Assembly: GCF_014203665.1 (NCBI RefSeq)
Contig: NZ_JACHJN010000001.1
Span: 372,001 to 436,000, forward strand
Source: Saccharothrix tamanrassetensis
GTDB lineage: Bacteria > Actinomycetota > Actinomycetes > Mycobacteriales > Pseudonocardiaceae
DNA length: 64,000 bases
Direction: 5' to 3'
Position numbers and translations under genes: made by a program. The notes under the pieces were generated by a model. That model was not told where the DNA came from. It ran no database searches and saw only the letters and a program-made list of their open reading frames with translations. Below, piece by piece: positions 43,375 through 52,076 of this stretch (its first letter is position 1; every line of letters begins with the position of its first letter).

Positions 43375-46300
43375 TCAGCCGCGTGTGACGAGAGAAAGTC
43401 GCATCAGCGAGGCGTCCAACGGTTCCTGCCGCGGTGCGGCAGGAGGAGCCTCGGACGTCGCCTCCAGCCAGAGCCGTCGGCGACGGAACTCCGGCGGTGC
43501 CAGCGGAACCCGGCGGGAGGCCGTGGCGGGCGCGGCGCTGACGACCATGTGCGCATTGGTGCCGCCGAGACCGAAGGAGCTCAGCCCGGCGACCCGTTCC
43601 ACGCCCGCCGGCCAGTCCACCGCCTCGGTGGTCGGGTGCAGCGGCGACCGCGCGAAGTCGAACCTCGGGTTGGGCCGGTCGCAGAACAACGTCGGCGGGA
43701 TCCGGCCGTGCTCCAGCGACAGCACCACCTTGAACAGCCCCGCCATGCCCGCCGCGCTGAGCAGGTGACCGAGGTTGGACTTGACGCTGCCGACCTCGAT
43801 CCGCCCGGACGACAGCCCGCCGAACACGTCGTTGAGCCCGCGCAGCTCGATCGGGTCGCCGATCATCGTGCCGGTGCCGTGGGCTTCGAGCATCCCCACC
43901 TCCGCCGGCGCGCGACCGGCCGCGGCCAGCGCCTGCCGCACCACGTCCGCCTGGGCGACCGGGTTCGGCGTGGTGACGCCCATGGTGTGCCCGTCGTTGT
44001 TGACCGACACCGCCTCGATCACGGCGTGCACCCGGTCGCCGTCCGCGATCGCCGCCGCCAACGGCTTGAGCAGCACCACGCCACAGCCCTCGGCGGGCAC
44101 GAACCCGTCCGCGCGTTCGTCGAACGTCCGGCACCGCCCGGTGGGCGACAACGCCCGCGCAGCACTCAGGTCCAGGTAGACGTGTTCGTCGAGCAACACC
44201 TCCACACCGCCCGCGACCGCCAGCTCCGACTCGCCCGCGAGCAGGCTCCGGCAGGCGGTCTGCAACGCCACCAGCGAGGACGAGCACGCGCTGTCCACGA
44301 CCAGGTTGGGGCCGCGGAGGTCGAACTGGTGCGCCACCCGCGCGGCGATGAAGTTCTGGTCCGAGCGCAGCACGTCGGCTCGCACCGGCACCCGCCGGCC
44401 GTAGTCCGACAGCCGCGCCCCGGCGACCACCGCCACCCGCCGCCCGCGCAGCTCGGCTTGGTCGTACCCGGCTTCGGCGATGCACTCGGCGGTGCCCTCC
44501 AGGAACATCCGGATCGCCGGATCGAGGCAGCGGGCCTCGTCGTCGTCCATGTCGAAGTACTCGGGGTCGAACAGCTCGATGTCGTCGACGAACCCGCCCC
44601 ACTTGCTGATCGTGCGGCCCAGCGCGATTTCCGGCGACCACCAGCGACGGTGGTCCCACCGCGAGGCCGGGATCTCGGTCACCGCGCACCGGCCGTCGAG
44701 CAGGTTGTCCCACAGGGTCGGCAGGGTGGTCGCGCCGGGGAACCGACAGGCCATGCCGATCACCGCGATCCGCCCGTCGGCGACAGGCGCGGGCCCCGGC
44801 ACCGGTCGACTCGTGACCGGGAGTTCCTGCGCCACAGTCGCAACCGGTGACCGCTCCACCGCCGGAACAGGCGGGTGCTCCGCTGCCGGAACGGATGGCT
44901 GTTCCACCGCCGCGACCGGCTGCTGGTCCACCACCGGAACCGGCTGCTGGTCCGCCGCCGGAGCCGGTTGCGGTTCGGCGGTCAGGCCCAGGTACTCGCT
45001 GAGCCGGTCCAGAGTCGGGTGCAGCAGCAGCGTCGCCGGATCCAGGTGCGTGCCGAGTTGCTCCTCGATGCGCACCAGCAGCTCGCCCAGCAGCACCGAA
45101 TCCACCCCGAGGTCGCCGAACTCCACCGTCGGGTCCAGATCCGGCACCGGGATGCCCAGCGCCTCGGAGAACAGCCCCACCAGCCACGCCGGCGGTCCGG
45201 TCTCCGGCGCGGGAACCACGCCGGGGCGGACGCTCAGCAGCGCCTCGGGATCGGGGGGCGCGCCCAACGGCGGGCAGGGCAGCACGACGGCCCCGGTCGG
45301 CAGTGCCAGCACCCGGTCGACCACCCGCAACCCCGCCGCGTCGTCCAGCGGCCCGATGCCCGCCGGCGCACACGGGTTCGGGACGTCCTTCGTAGACCCG
45401 GTTTGCGACCACTGCGGCCAGTCCACCGCCCGGAACTCGGTGCGCCCGTCCCGGACGTACGAGCGCACCAGCTCGTCGACCGCCGTGTTCGCCGCCGCGT
45501 AGTCCGACACGCCGGCCGCGAGGGCGGGCACGGTGGCACAGACCGACGAGAACACCAGGAAGAACGCCAACCGGTCGGTGGCACACAACCCGGCCAGCGT
45601 CTCGAACCCGTCGAGCTTCGGCGCGAGGACCGCACGGACGTCCGCCGGATCCTTGTGCACGAACGCGGGCGCACCCTGACCGGCGACCCCGGCGCAGTGC
45701 ACGACACCGCGCAACGGCCCCAGCTCGGCGCGGACCCGGTCCAGGAACGCCTCCACACCCGCGAACCCGCCGCTGTGCAGGAGCACCCGCACGCCACGGC
45801 TCTCCAGCGCCCGGACGGCGTCCTCGGACCGGCGCACGCCGATCAACGCGATCGCCCGTGCACCGTGGTCGGCGAGGTGCCGCGCGACCAGCGCACCGGT
45901 TCCCCTGGTCCCGCCGGTGACGAGGTAGGCCGCGTCCGGATCGCACCGCAGCGGCACGTACGGCGCAGTGACCAGGTCGAGCCGCGGCCGGTACCGCCGC
46001 CCCTCCCGGTAGCGGACTTCGCCGAACGGGTCGGGCCGCCCCCATTCCGCCCGGATGTCCGTCTGGGGCCGCCGTGGCGAGTCGGTGTCGAGAACGGTCG
46101 CGGTGACCCGTGCGTACTCCGCGCCGAGCATCTTGACGAAGCCCGCCGTGCGGACGTCGTCACCCGCCACGTGGATCACGCGCAGGGGCGAGCGCGGTCG
46201 GGCGAGGAGCAGGGCACGCAGGATCGCCAGCCGGGTCTCCCAGTCGGGACCGTCCGGCAGGCTCAAAAGCCCGTTCACCTCGGGCGTGCGGGCGAGGACG

Positions 46301-49209
46301 GCGGCCAACTCGGCCTCGTCACGCACCGGCAGGCCGCCGAGTTCGGAGATGACCGCAGGGTCACCGCCGACACAGACGAATGGGCCGAGCGGTGCGCCCG
46401 GCGAAGGCATGGGGTCCAACTCCCACACCTTCTCGTAGAGCGGGGTTTCACTGGGCGGAACGGGTCCTGCCATCACCGGAGCCACCACCGGCTGCGCCGG
46501 CACAGGCTGTGCCCGAAGTACAGGTTGAGGCTGGACCGCAGGTTCGGTCCGGAGCACGGGCTGTGCCTGATGCACAGGTTGGGCCTGCAGCGCGGGCGGG
46601 GCAGCAGTCGCGAGTTCCGGCAGCCAGCAACGAACCCTGGCGAACGGGTAGGTCGGCAGATCCACGATGGAGCGTCCCGCCTCGTGCAGCCGTTCCCAGT
46701 CCACGGCACCGCCTTCGATCCAATGCCGCGCTATCTCCTCCAGCGACTCGCCCGCTCCCGGCAACACCACGCCCGTCGGGTCCACCGCGGCCGGCGCACG
46801 CCCGAGGAGGACCCGAGGATCGGTCCGGTAGTTCTCCAACCGGTCGCACAGCGCAGCGACGTCGTCCACCACGACCGCCAGCCGCTGCCGCAACGGTTCC
46901 CGGCCCACTTGCAGGGTGTACGCGATGTCCGCCAGGGACACCCCGGTCCCGGCCAGCAGCCCGGCGGCATACTCGGCGGCCGGGCCGGCATCGCCGGAAG
47001 CGATCCGGCGCAACGCCTCCACCAGGTCGACGTGCGAGGGCTCCCGCCGCAGGAACGCCACCAACCGGTGGACGACCTCGGCCAAGCGCTCCTCGTCGTA
47101 GCCGGACAGCACCACCAACTGCGGCCCTGGGGACGGGGCAGAGCGGCGGACCGGCGGAGCGGCCACCACGGCGTGCGCGATCGTCCCGCCCGCGCCGAAC
47201 GAGCTGACACCGGCCACCCTCGGTCCGCGCCACTCGGCGCGTTCCCGCTGCACCCGGAACGGCACGCGGTCCCACTCGACGTTGGGGTTCAGCTCCTCGG
47301 CGTGCAGGGACGGCGCCAGGACACCGTGCCTCAGTTGGAGCACGACCTTGGTCAACCCGGCCAGTCCGGCGGCGGCCTCGGCGTGGCCGATCGTCGACTT
47401 GACCGACCCGATGGCCACGCTGCCCGCGGGCAGATCACCGTAAGCCCTGGTGAGACCGTCGATCTCGACCGGGTCGCCCAACGCGGTGCCGGCGCCGTGC
47501 GCCTCCACGTAGCCCACCTCGGCCGGTTCGGTGCGGGCGGCGCGGAGAGCCCGGCTCACCACTTCGGCCTGGGCGACCGGGCTGGGCACGATGTAGCCGT
47601 TGGTGCGGCCCGCGTGCACGACCGCCGTGCCCCGGATGACCGCGTGCACCGGGTCTCCGTCCGCGAGCGCGCGGTCCAGTGGTTTCAGCACGACCACGCC
47701 GACGCCCTCGGAGGGCACGAACCCGTCGCCGTGCGCGCCGAAGCTGCGGCAGCGCCGGTCGGACGAGGTGAGCGTCATCCGGTGCTGTTGGATGAACTTG
47801 TTGGGGTGCAGGGACAAGCTCGCCGCGCCGCTGATCGCCAGTTCGGTCTCGCCGCGTCGCAGGCACTGCACCGCCAGGTCCAGGGCGACGAGGGCGGAGG
47901 AGCACATGGTGTCGACGGTCAGGCTGGGACCGTGCAGGTCGAAGAAGTACGACACCCGGTTGGCGATGCCGCCCAGCGTCGCGCCGGAGTCCTGCGGCGA
48001 ACCCAGGAGCGTCTGCTCCGCGCCGAAGATCGGGTACTCGTTCCACATCGCGCCCGCGTAGACGGCCACCGACGACCGGTGCCGGTCGCGCAGGCGGGTC
48101 CGGGTGTAGCCGGCGCTCTCCAGCGCTTCCCACGTCACTTCGAGGAACAGGCGTTCCTGCGGGTCCATCAGGGCGGCGTCGCGGGGCGTGATGCCGAACA
48201 GCAACGGGTCGAACCGGTCCACCTGGTCCAGGTAGCCGCCCTCCATGAGGTGCACCGGCCACCCCGGCCGGGCCCGGTCCGCCGGGTGCGGGGTCACGCA
48301 GTCGTTGCCCTGCACCAGGTTCTCCCAGAACCGGGCCAGGTCGGGTGACTGCGGGTACCGGCCGGAGATGCCGATCACCGCGATGTCCGTGCTTTCGTGA
48401 TCGTCGCGCCGGGACACCGTGGCGGCGGGCTCTTCCCGACGCCGCAGGGTGACCGTTGCGGGTTCTTCCTTCCGCGCCACGGGAACCGGCATCTCCGGAC
48501 GTGCGGCCGGAACGGTGACCGTCCGTCCGCGCGCGGAGAGGGCGGCGGCCAGTCCGGCGATCGTGGCGTGCTCGAAGAAGAGCGTGCGCGACCGCTCCCC
48601 CAGGTCCTGCTCCAGCCGCACGTTCAGCTTGCCGATCAGGTACGACGTCAAGCCCTGGTCGGTCAGCGGCAGGTGGGCGTCGACCGACGCCGCGGGCACA
48701 CCGGACACCTCGGCGTACACGTCGACCAGGTAGCGCGACAGGACCGACTCGGCCGTCGCCCCGGCCGCAGCGCCCACCGGGGCCGATCGCGGCGCGGGCT
48801 CCGACTCGCGGAACGGGTAGGTCGGCAGGGACACCCGGCGGCCGGGCGTCGGCCAGTACCGCCGCCAGGCGATCTCCCGACCGGCCACCCACGCCACGGC
48901 CGCGTCCCACTCCGTCGCCGGGTCGGGCCCGTCGACCGCCGGGGAGGCGACCCCGTGGCGCACCCCGTCGTCCGACCCGCCGCGCAGGAACGCGTCGAGC
49001 CCGGCGAGCAGTTCGCGCGGATCACGGCAGCGCACGGCCAGCCGGTGGGCCAACGGCATCCGGCCGACCTGCGACGTGTAGGCCACGTCCGCCAGGTCCT
49101 GGCCGACCGCGGCGACGTGGTCGCGAAGCCTCTCGGCGGACCGGCGAAGCTGCGCGTCACCGGCCGCGGAGAGGACGACCGCGTGGGCGTTCTCCGTAGG
49201 TTGCGTCAC
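43375..49209 (-). CDS. lnmI-like (C-terminal half): Trans-AT PKS, 1944 aa: KS-flank-ACP-KS-KR-ACP-KS
   Basis: The protein begins, unusually, with the KS C-terminal flanking region (residues 1-145: VAYTSQVGRMPLAHRLAV and the closing LPTYPF) that is missing from the KS0 ending 9205-15651. Then follow an ACP (DQGLTS, about 187), a KS (DTMCSSA, EAHGAGT, IGHAEAAAG), a KR (VTGGTRGTG; Ser, Tyr and Asn of the active site in FSSVC and SDYAAANT), an ACP (LGVDS, about 1366) and a KS (DSACSSS, EAHGTGT, NLGHLLSAAG). It ends shortly after that KS; the matching DH-ACP-KR opens the next protein. Two split modules thus fix its place between the NRPS and the 6823-aa PKS. Start is GTG 49209; the operator and -10 box are at 49264-49306. 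Gln/Pro-rich linkers carry short repeats. Confidence 0.93.
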   Translation of the reverse strand: MTQPTENAHAVVLSAAGDAQLRRSAERLRDHVAAVGQDLADVAYTSQVGRMPLAHRLAVRCRDPRELLAGLDAFLRGGSDDGVRHGVASPAVDGPDPATEWDAAVAWVAGREIAWRRYWPTPGRRVSLPTYPFRESEPAPRSAPVGAAAGATAESVLSRYLVDVYAEVSGVPAASVDAHLPLTDQGLTSYLIGKLNVRLEQDLGERSRTLFFEHATIAGLAAALSARGRTVTVPAARPEMPVPVARKEEPATVTLRRREEPAATVSRRDDHESTDIAVIGISGRYPQSPDLARFWENLVQGNDCVTPHPADRARPGWPVHLMEGGYLDQVDRFDPLLFGITPRDAALMDPQERLFLEVTWEALESAGYTRTRLRDRHRSSVAVYAGAMWNEYPIFGAEQTLLGSPQDSGATLGGIANRVSYFFDLHGPSLTVDTMCSSALVALDLAVQCLRRGETELAISGAASLSLHPNKFIQQHRMTLTSSDRRCRSFGAHGDGFVPSEGVGVVVLKPLDRALADGDPVHAVIRGTAVVHAGRTNGYIVPSPVAQAEVVSRALRAARTEPAEVGYVEAHGAGTALGDPVEIDGLTRAYGDLPAGSVAIGSVKSTIGHAEAAAGLAGLTKVVLQLRHGVLAPSLHAEELNPNVEWDRVPFRVQRERAEWRGPRVAGVSSFGAGGTIAHAVVAAPPVRRSAPSPGPQLVVLSGYDEERLAEVVHRLVAFLRREPSHVDLVEALRRIASGDAGPAAEYAAGLLAGTGVSLADIAYTLQVGREPLRQRLAVVVDDVAALCDRLENYRTDPRVLLGRAPAAVDPTGVVLPGAGESLEEIARHWIEGGAVDWERLHEAGRSIVDLPTYPFARVRCWLPELATAAPPALQAQPVHQAQPVLRTEPAVQPQPVLRAQPVPAQPVVAPVMAGPVPPSETPLYEKVWELDPMPSPGAPLGPFVCVGGDPAVISELGGLPVRDEAELAAVLARTPEVNGLLSLPDGPDWETRLAILRALLLARPRSPLRVIHVAGDDVRTAGFVKMLGAEYARVTATVLDTDSPRRPQTDIRAEWGRPDPFGEVRYREGRRYRPRLDLVTAPYVPLRCDPDAAYLVTGGTRGTGALVARHLADHGARAIALIGVRRSEDAVRALESRGVRVLLHSGGFAGVEAFLDRVRAELGPLRGVVHCAGVAGQGAPAFVHKDPADVRAVLAPKLDGFETLAGLCATDRLAFFLVFSSVCATVPALAAGVSDYAAANTAVDELVRSYVRDGRTEFRAVDWPQWSQTGSTKDVPNPCAPAGIGPLDDAAGLRVVDRVLALPTGAVVLPCPPLGAPPDPEALLSVRPGVVPAPETGPPAWLVGLFSEALGIPVPDLDPTVEFGDLGVDSVLLGELLVRIEEQLGTHLDPATLLLHPTLDRLSEYLGLTAEPQPAPAADQQPVPVVDQQPVAAVEQPSVPAAEHPPVPAVERSPVATVAQELPVTSRPVPGPAPVADGRIAVIGMACRFPGATTLPTLWDNLLDGRCAVTEIPASRWDHRRWWSPEIALGRTISKWGGFVDDIELFDPEYFDMDDDEARCLDPAIRMFLEGTAECIAEAGYDQAELRGRRVAVVAGARLSDYGRRVPVRADVLRSDQNFIAARVAHQFDLRGPNLVVDSACSSSLVALQTACRSLLAGESELAVAGGVEVLLDEHVYLDLSAARALSPTGRCRTFDERADGFVPAEGCGVVLLKPLAAAIADGDRVHAVIEAVSVNNDGHTMGVTTPNPVAQADVVRQALAAAGRAPAEVGMLEAHGTGTMIGDPIELRGLNDVFGGLSSGRIEVGSVKSNLGHLLSAAGMAGLFKVVLSLEHGRIPPTLFCDRPNPRFDFARSPLHPTTEAVDWPAGVERVAGLSSFGLGGTNAHMVVSAAPATASRRVPLAPPEFRRRRLWLEATSEAPPAAPRQEPLDASLMRLSLVTRG
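48770..49200 (-). other. Orphan KS flanking subdomain at a PKS N-terminus
   Basis: The first 145 residues align in pattern with the regions following every other KS here (VVLSA, then VAYTSQVGR, HRLAV, W...W, PTYPF), yet no KS precedes them in the same protein. The KS0 ending at 15651 lacks exactly this part. The two proteins should dock to rebuild one KS unit. Confidence 0.8.
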
Positions 49210-49263
49210 GACACCCGCCTGCGTGGGAGGGATTGCGGGCCGACTGATCGCGACCCTCGCCCC

Positions 49264-49306
49264 ACGCTAAGCGGCTGCCCCGCCGCAGGCCGCTCAACTC
49301 TGAGCA
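49264..49306 (-). promoter_or_regulatory. Crp-type operator and -10 box for the 30-kb PKS operon
   Basis: Dyad CGCTCAACTCTGAGCA (49291-49306; one mismatch from the perfect palindrome) is followed on the minus strand after 21 bp by TAGCGT (49264-49269). It lies 55-97 bp upstream of the GTG of the first PKS. This one promoter probably drives genes down to 19408. Confidence 0.75.
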
Positions 49307-49314
49307 GCCCCCGG

Positions 49315-49845
49315 TCAGCCGAGCAGCTCCCGCAGCTTCAGCACCGTCTTCCAGTTGCGCGTGGTGCCGGCGACACCGGTCTTCTTCTCCACGAACGCGT
49401 TGGTCAGCTTGCTGCGGCCGTAGCCGTCCGGCACGTGGACGTAGACCTCCCGCCCCACCTGCTTCAGCACACCGGTCTCGCCCTTCGGCGACGCCAGCGC
49501 GTCCTGCTTGTCGCCGGGATCGGCGTCGAGGAAGGTGACCAGGAGCTTGGTGAAGTCGGCCTGTCCGGGGAACGGGTTCCCGTCGATCACCGCGTCCAGG
49601 TCCTCGGCGCTGCGCAGCACCACGGGGAGATCCCGGCCCAGGTCGGCCGACAGCCCCCGGCGGATGCCGGCCAGCACCGCGTCCTCGTCGGAGGAGTCCG
49701 CGCCGAAGACCACGTTGCCGCTCTGGATGTAGGTCCGCACGTCCTGGTGGCCGAGGTTGTCGAACACCCGGCGCAGGTCGGCCATCGGGAGTGAGGTGTT
49801 GCCACCGATGTTGATACCGCGCATCAGCGCGACGTACCGCGTCAT
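49315..49845 (-). CDS. DUF1697 family protein
   Basis: A 176-residue protein with the DUF1697 signature: MTRYVALMRGINIGGN at the start, then DVRTYIQSGNVVF, and LTNAFVEKKTG near the end. Function in the family is unknown. It lies between the PKS operon promoter and the divergent plus-strand operon. The operators on either side are placed for the neighbours, so it may be an ordinary housekeeping gene caught in the cluster. Nothing in the sequence ties it to the pathway. Confidence 0.85.
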   Translation of the reverse strand: MTRYVALMRGINIGGNTSLPMADLRRVFDNLGHQDVRTYIQSGNVVFGADSSDEDAVLAGIRRGLSADLGRDLPVVLRSAEDLDAVIDGNPFPGQADFTKLLVTFLDADPGDKQDALASPKGETGVLKQVGREVYVHVPDGYGRSKLTNAFVEKKTGVAGTTRNWKTVLKLRELLG

Positions 49846-49890
49846 GACGCCGAATCGTAGTTGGCCCGCGCCGGGGCGCCATCCGACCGA

Positions 49891-49933
49891 GGCTCAACAC
49901 TGAGCAGATTCCGCCCCCGAGCGCACGTAGAAC
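49891..49933 (+). promoter_or_regulatory. Crp-type operator and -10 box for the 49970-56591 operon
   Basis: Dyad GGCTCAACACTGAGCA (49891-49906) is followed after 21 bp by TAGAAC (49928-49933), 36 bp before the ATG of the first gene. Geometry is the same as at the NRPS and PKS promoters. Confidence 0.72.
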
Positions 49934-49969
49934 CGACGTGTTCGCGGATCGCCGAGGGAGAGGGAAGCG

Positions 49970-50848
49970 ATGACCACCACGCTCGGGCCCGTGCAGGCGC
50001 TGCACCAGTCGGGACTGCCGCTGGAGCGGGTCCTGCACTCCACCAACTCCGGGTTCACCCTGCACCGGGTCGGCCAGCTGGCCTACGAGTTCGCCGCCGA
50101 GGGCCGCCGGTTCAGCGTGGACCTGCTGAAGTACATCAACACCTCCCAGGAGGGGGTGGCCACCTCGTTCGCCTACGAGGAGGCGTTCGGGACGCGGGAC
50201 CGGCTGCACTGGTTCATCCACCTGAAGACCCCGGCGGACTACAAGATCCTGCTCGACATGGTCGACCACGACCTCGAGTTCCGACGGATCTCCGACGACG
50301 ACCGGCTGCCGCACAAGGGCGGCGGCAACTGGGACCGGATGTTCGTCCACCGCAGCCTGCACGAGGACGTCCTGGTGCCGCAGCACGGCATGCAGGGCGA
50401 GGACGACGACCACGACACCGGCACGTTCGTCCCGCCCGCCTCCTCGCAGCTGAACCAGAAGCCCGAGGACCAGATCAACTCCGCCACGGCGGGCGCGATC
50501 GTGATGCGCACCTCGGACGTGAAGTACGAGTTCCGCGAGGAAGGGCGCATGTACGCCGCGCACTGGCAGCACTACGTCAACGAGAAGCTCGCGGGCCGGG
50601 TCACCGCGACGCTCTACGAGCAGACGTGGGGCCAGCAGGACCGCCTGTTCCAACTCGTCCACCTGCGTTCGCCGGAGGACTACCACGCGCTCGCCGCGCT
50701 GGAGCGGAGCAAGGAGATGGCCGAGGAGGTCTTCGCCCGGCCGCGGGTGCACGAGTCCAAGGGCGGCGGCACGTGGGACCGGCTGTTCATCCCGGCCAGC
50801 ATCAAGGACACCCTGCTCCTGCCGCACGCCACCAGCAGCGATGGCTGA
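49970..50848 (+). CDS. Two-repeat protein of unknown function, paralogue of 5697-6641
   Basis: A 292-residue protein with the same internal duplication as its paralogue (copies about 18-135 and 160-285). Conserved elements in each copy are EGRxFxxxxxxYxN, a YEExFGxxDRLHW/YEQTWGQQDRLF variant, and KGGGxWDRxFxxxSL/I. It opens the plus-strand operon and overlaps the start of HMG synthase by 8 bp. The two paralogues head the two accessory operons, which suggests parallel or heteromeric functions. I cannot assign a reaction. Start ATG 49970 follows GAGAGGGAAGC. Confidence 0.72.
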   Translation: MTTTLGPVQALHQSGLPLERVLHSTNSGFTLHRVGQLAYEFAAEGRRFSVDLLKYINTSQEGVATSFAYEEAFGTRDRLHWFIHLKTPADYKILLDMVDHDLEFRRISDDDRLPHKGGGNWDRMFVHRSLHEDVLVPQHGMQGEDDDHDTGTFVPPASSQLNQKPEDQINSATAGAIVMRTSDVKYEFREEGRMYAAHWQHYVNEKLAGRVTATLYEQTWGQQDRLFQLVHLRSPEDYHALAALERSKEMAEEVFARPRVHESKGGGTWDRLFIPASIKDTLLLPHATSSDG

Positions 50849-52073
50849 GCCGGTCGGGATCGAGGACGTCAACGTCTACGCCGGGCGGGCCTGCCTGGAC
50901 GTGAAGGCGCTGTTCGAGGCGCGCGGGCTGGACCTGACCCGGTTCGCGAACCTGATGATGGACCGGCGGTCGGTCAACCTGCCCTGCGAGGACCAGGTGA
51001 CCAACGCGGTCAACGCGGCCAAGCCGCTGGTCGACGCCCTCACCCCGGCCCAGCGGGACGCGGTCGAACTGGTCGTGGTGGCCACCGAGTCCGGCCTGGA
51101 CTTCGGCAAGCCGATCAGCACGTACGTCCACCACCACCTCGGCCTCCCGCCGGGGTGCCGGTCGTTCGAGGTCAAGCACGCCTGCTACGGCGGCACGGCG
51201 GCGCTGCAGACGGCCGCGGCGCTCGTCTCGGCGAGCCCGCGGCCGGACGCGCGGGCGCTGGTGATCGCGACGGACATCGCCGGTCCCGCGTCGGGCGGCA
51301 GCTACTGGGAGCCGTCCGAGGGCGCGGGGGCGGTGGCGCTGATGGTGGGCGCGGACGCGGCGGTGCTGCGGCTGGACGTCGGGGCCAACGGCTTCCACAC
51401 CATGGAGGTCATGGACACGCTCCGGCCGCGACCGGACGTGGACGTGGTGAACTCCGACCTGTCCCTGCTGGCGTACCTGACGTGCCTGGAGGAGTCGTTC
51501 GCCGGGTACCGGCGGCGGGTCGCGGGCGCGGACATCGTGGACACGTTCGACTACCTGGCGTTCCACATCCCGTTCGCGGGCATGGTCAAGGGCGCGCACC
51601 GGACGTTGTTGCGGCGCACCAAGGGCATGGCGCGGGCGGCGATCGACGCGGACTTCGAGGCGCGGATGGCGCCGTCGCTGGCCTACACGTCCCAGGTGGG
51701 CAACCTCTACTCCGGGTCGCTGTACCTGGCGCTGTGCTCGCTGATCGACCACGCGGACTTCCGCACCGCGAAACGGGTGGGGCTGTTCTCCTACGGGTCG
51801 GGGTGCGGCTCGGAGTTCTTCAGCGGCGTGGTGTCGGCGCGGGCGTCGACCCGGCTCGCGGCCAGGTCGATCGAGAAGTCGCTGGCCGAGCGCCGGGAAC
51901 TGACCGTCGACGAGTACGAGCTGTTGAACCGGCACATCGGGTCGCGCGCGTTCGGCGTGCGCGACGCGGTGGCGGACACCTCGCCCTACCAATCCATAGT
52001 GGACAGTCACGGTGCCGGTCTGCTGCTGCTGGACCGGATCGAGGACTTCCACCGAAGCTACCGGTGGAGCTGA
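50841..52073 (+). CDS. HMG-CoA-synthase-like beta-branching enzyme, acetate set
   Basis: A 410-residue HMG synthase homologue with IEDVNVYAGRACLDV at the start, a catalytic Glu in ATESGLDFGKPI and the nucleophilic Cys in VKHACYGGTAALQTA. It is clearly a paralogue of 20484-21722 (shared NLMM, NAVNAAKPLVDAL, FYSG/FFSGV regions) but divergent in many positions. The next gene, 3 bp on, is an ECH1-type hydratase, the enzyme that dehydrates the HMG-like intermediate. This supports an acetate-type branch with the decarboxylating KS at 1483-2709. The split between acetate and propionate duties of the two synthases is inferred from neighbours. Confidence 0.92.
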   Translation: MAEPVGIEDVNVYAGRACLDVKALFEARGLDLTRFANLMMDRRSVNLPCEDQVTNAVNAAKPLVDALTPAQRDAVELVVVATESGLDFGKPISTYVHHHLGLPPGCRSFEVKHACYGGTAALQTAAALVSASPRPDARALVIATDIAGPASGGSYWEPSEGAGAVALMVGADAAVLRLDVGANGFHTMEVMDTLRPRPDVDVVNSDLSLLAYLTCLEESFAGYRRRVAGADIVDTFDYLAFHIPFAGMVKGAHRTLLRRTKGMARAAIDADFEARMAPSLAYTSQVGNLYSGSLYLALCSLIDHADFRTAKRVGLFSYGSGCGSEFFSGVVSARASTRLAARSIEKSLAERRELTVDEYELLNRHIGSRAFGVRDAVADTSPYQSIVDSHGAGLLLLDRIEDFHRSYRWS

Positions 52074-52076
52074 CCG

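Noticed and set aside
35187..43388. Very long open frame (over 2700 codons) on the plus strand opposite the large PKS
   Set aside because: It is a GC-bias shadow: the opposite strand has continuous conserved KS, ACP, ECH and DH motifs, while this frame is Arg/Gly/Pro/His-rich with no recognisable domain.
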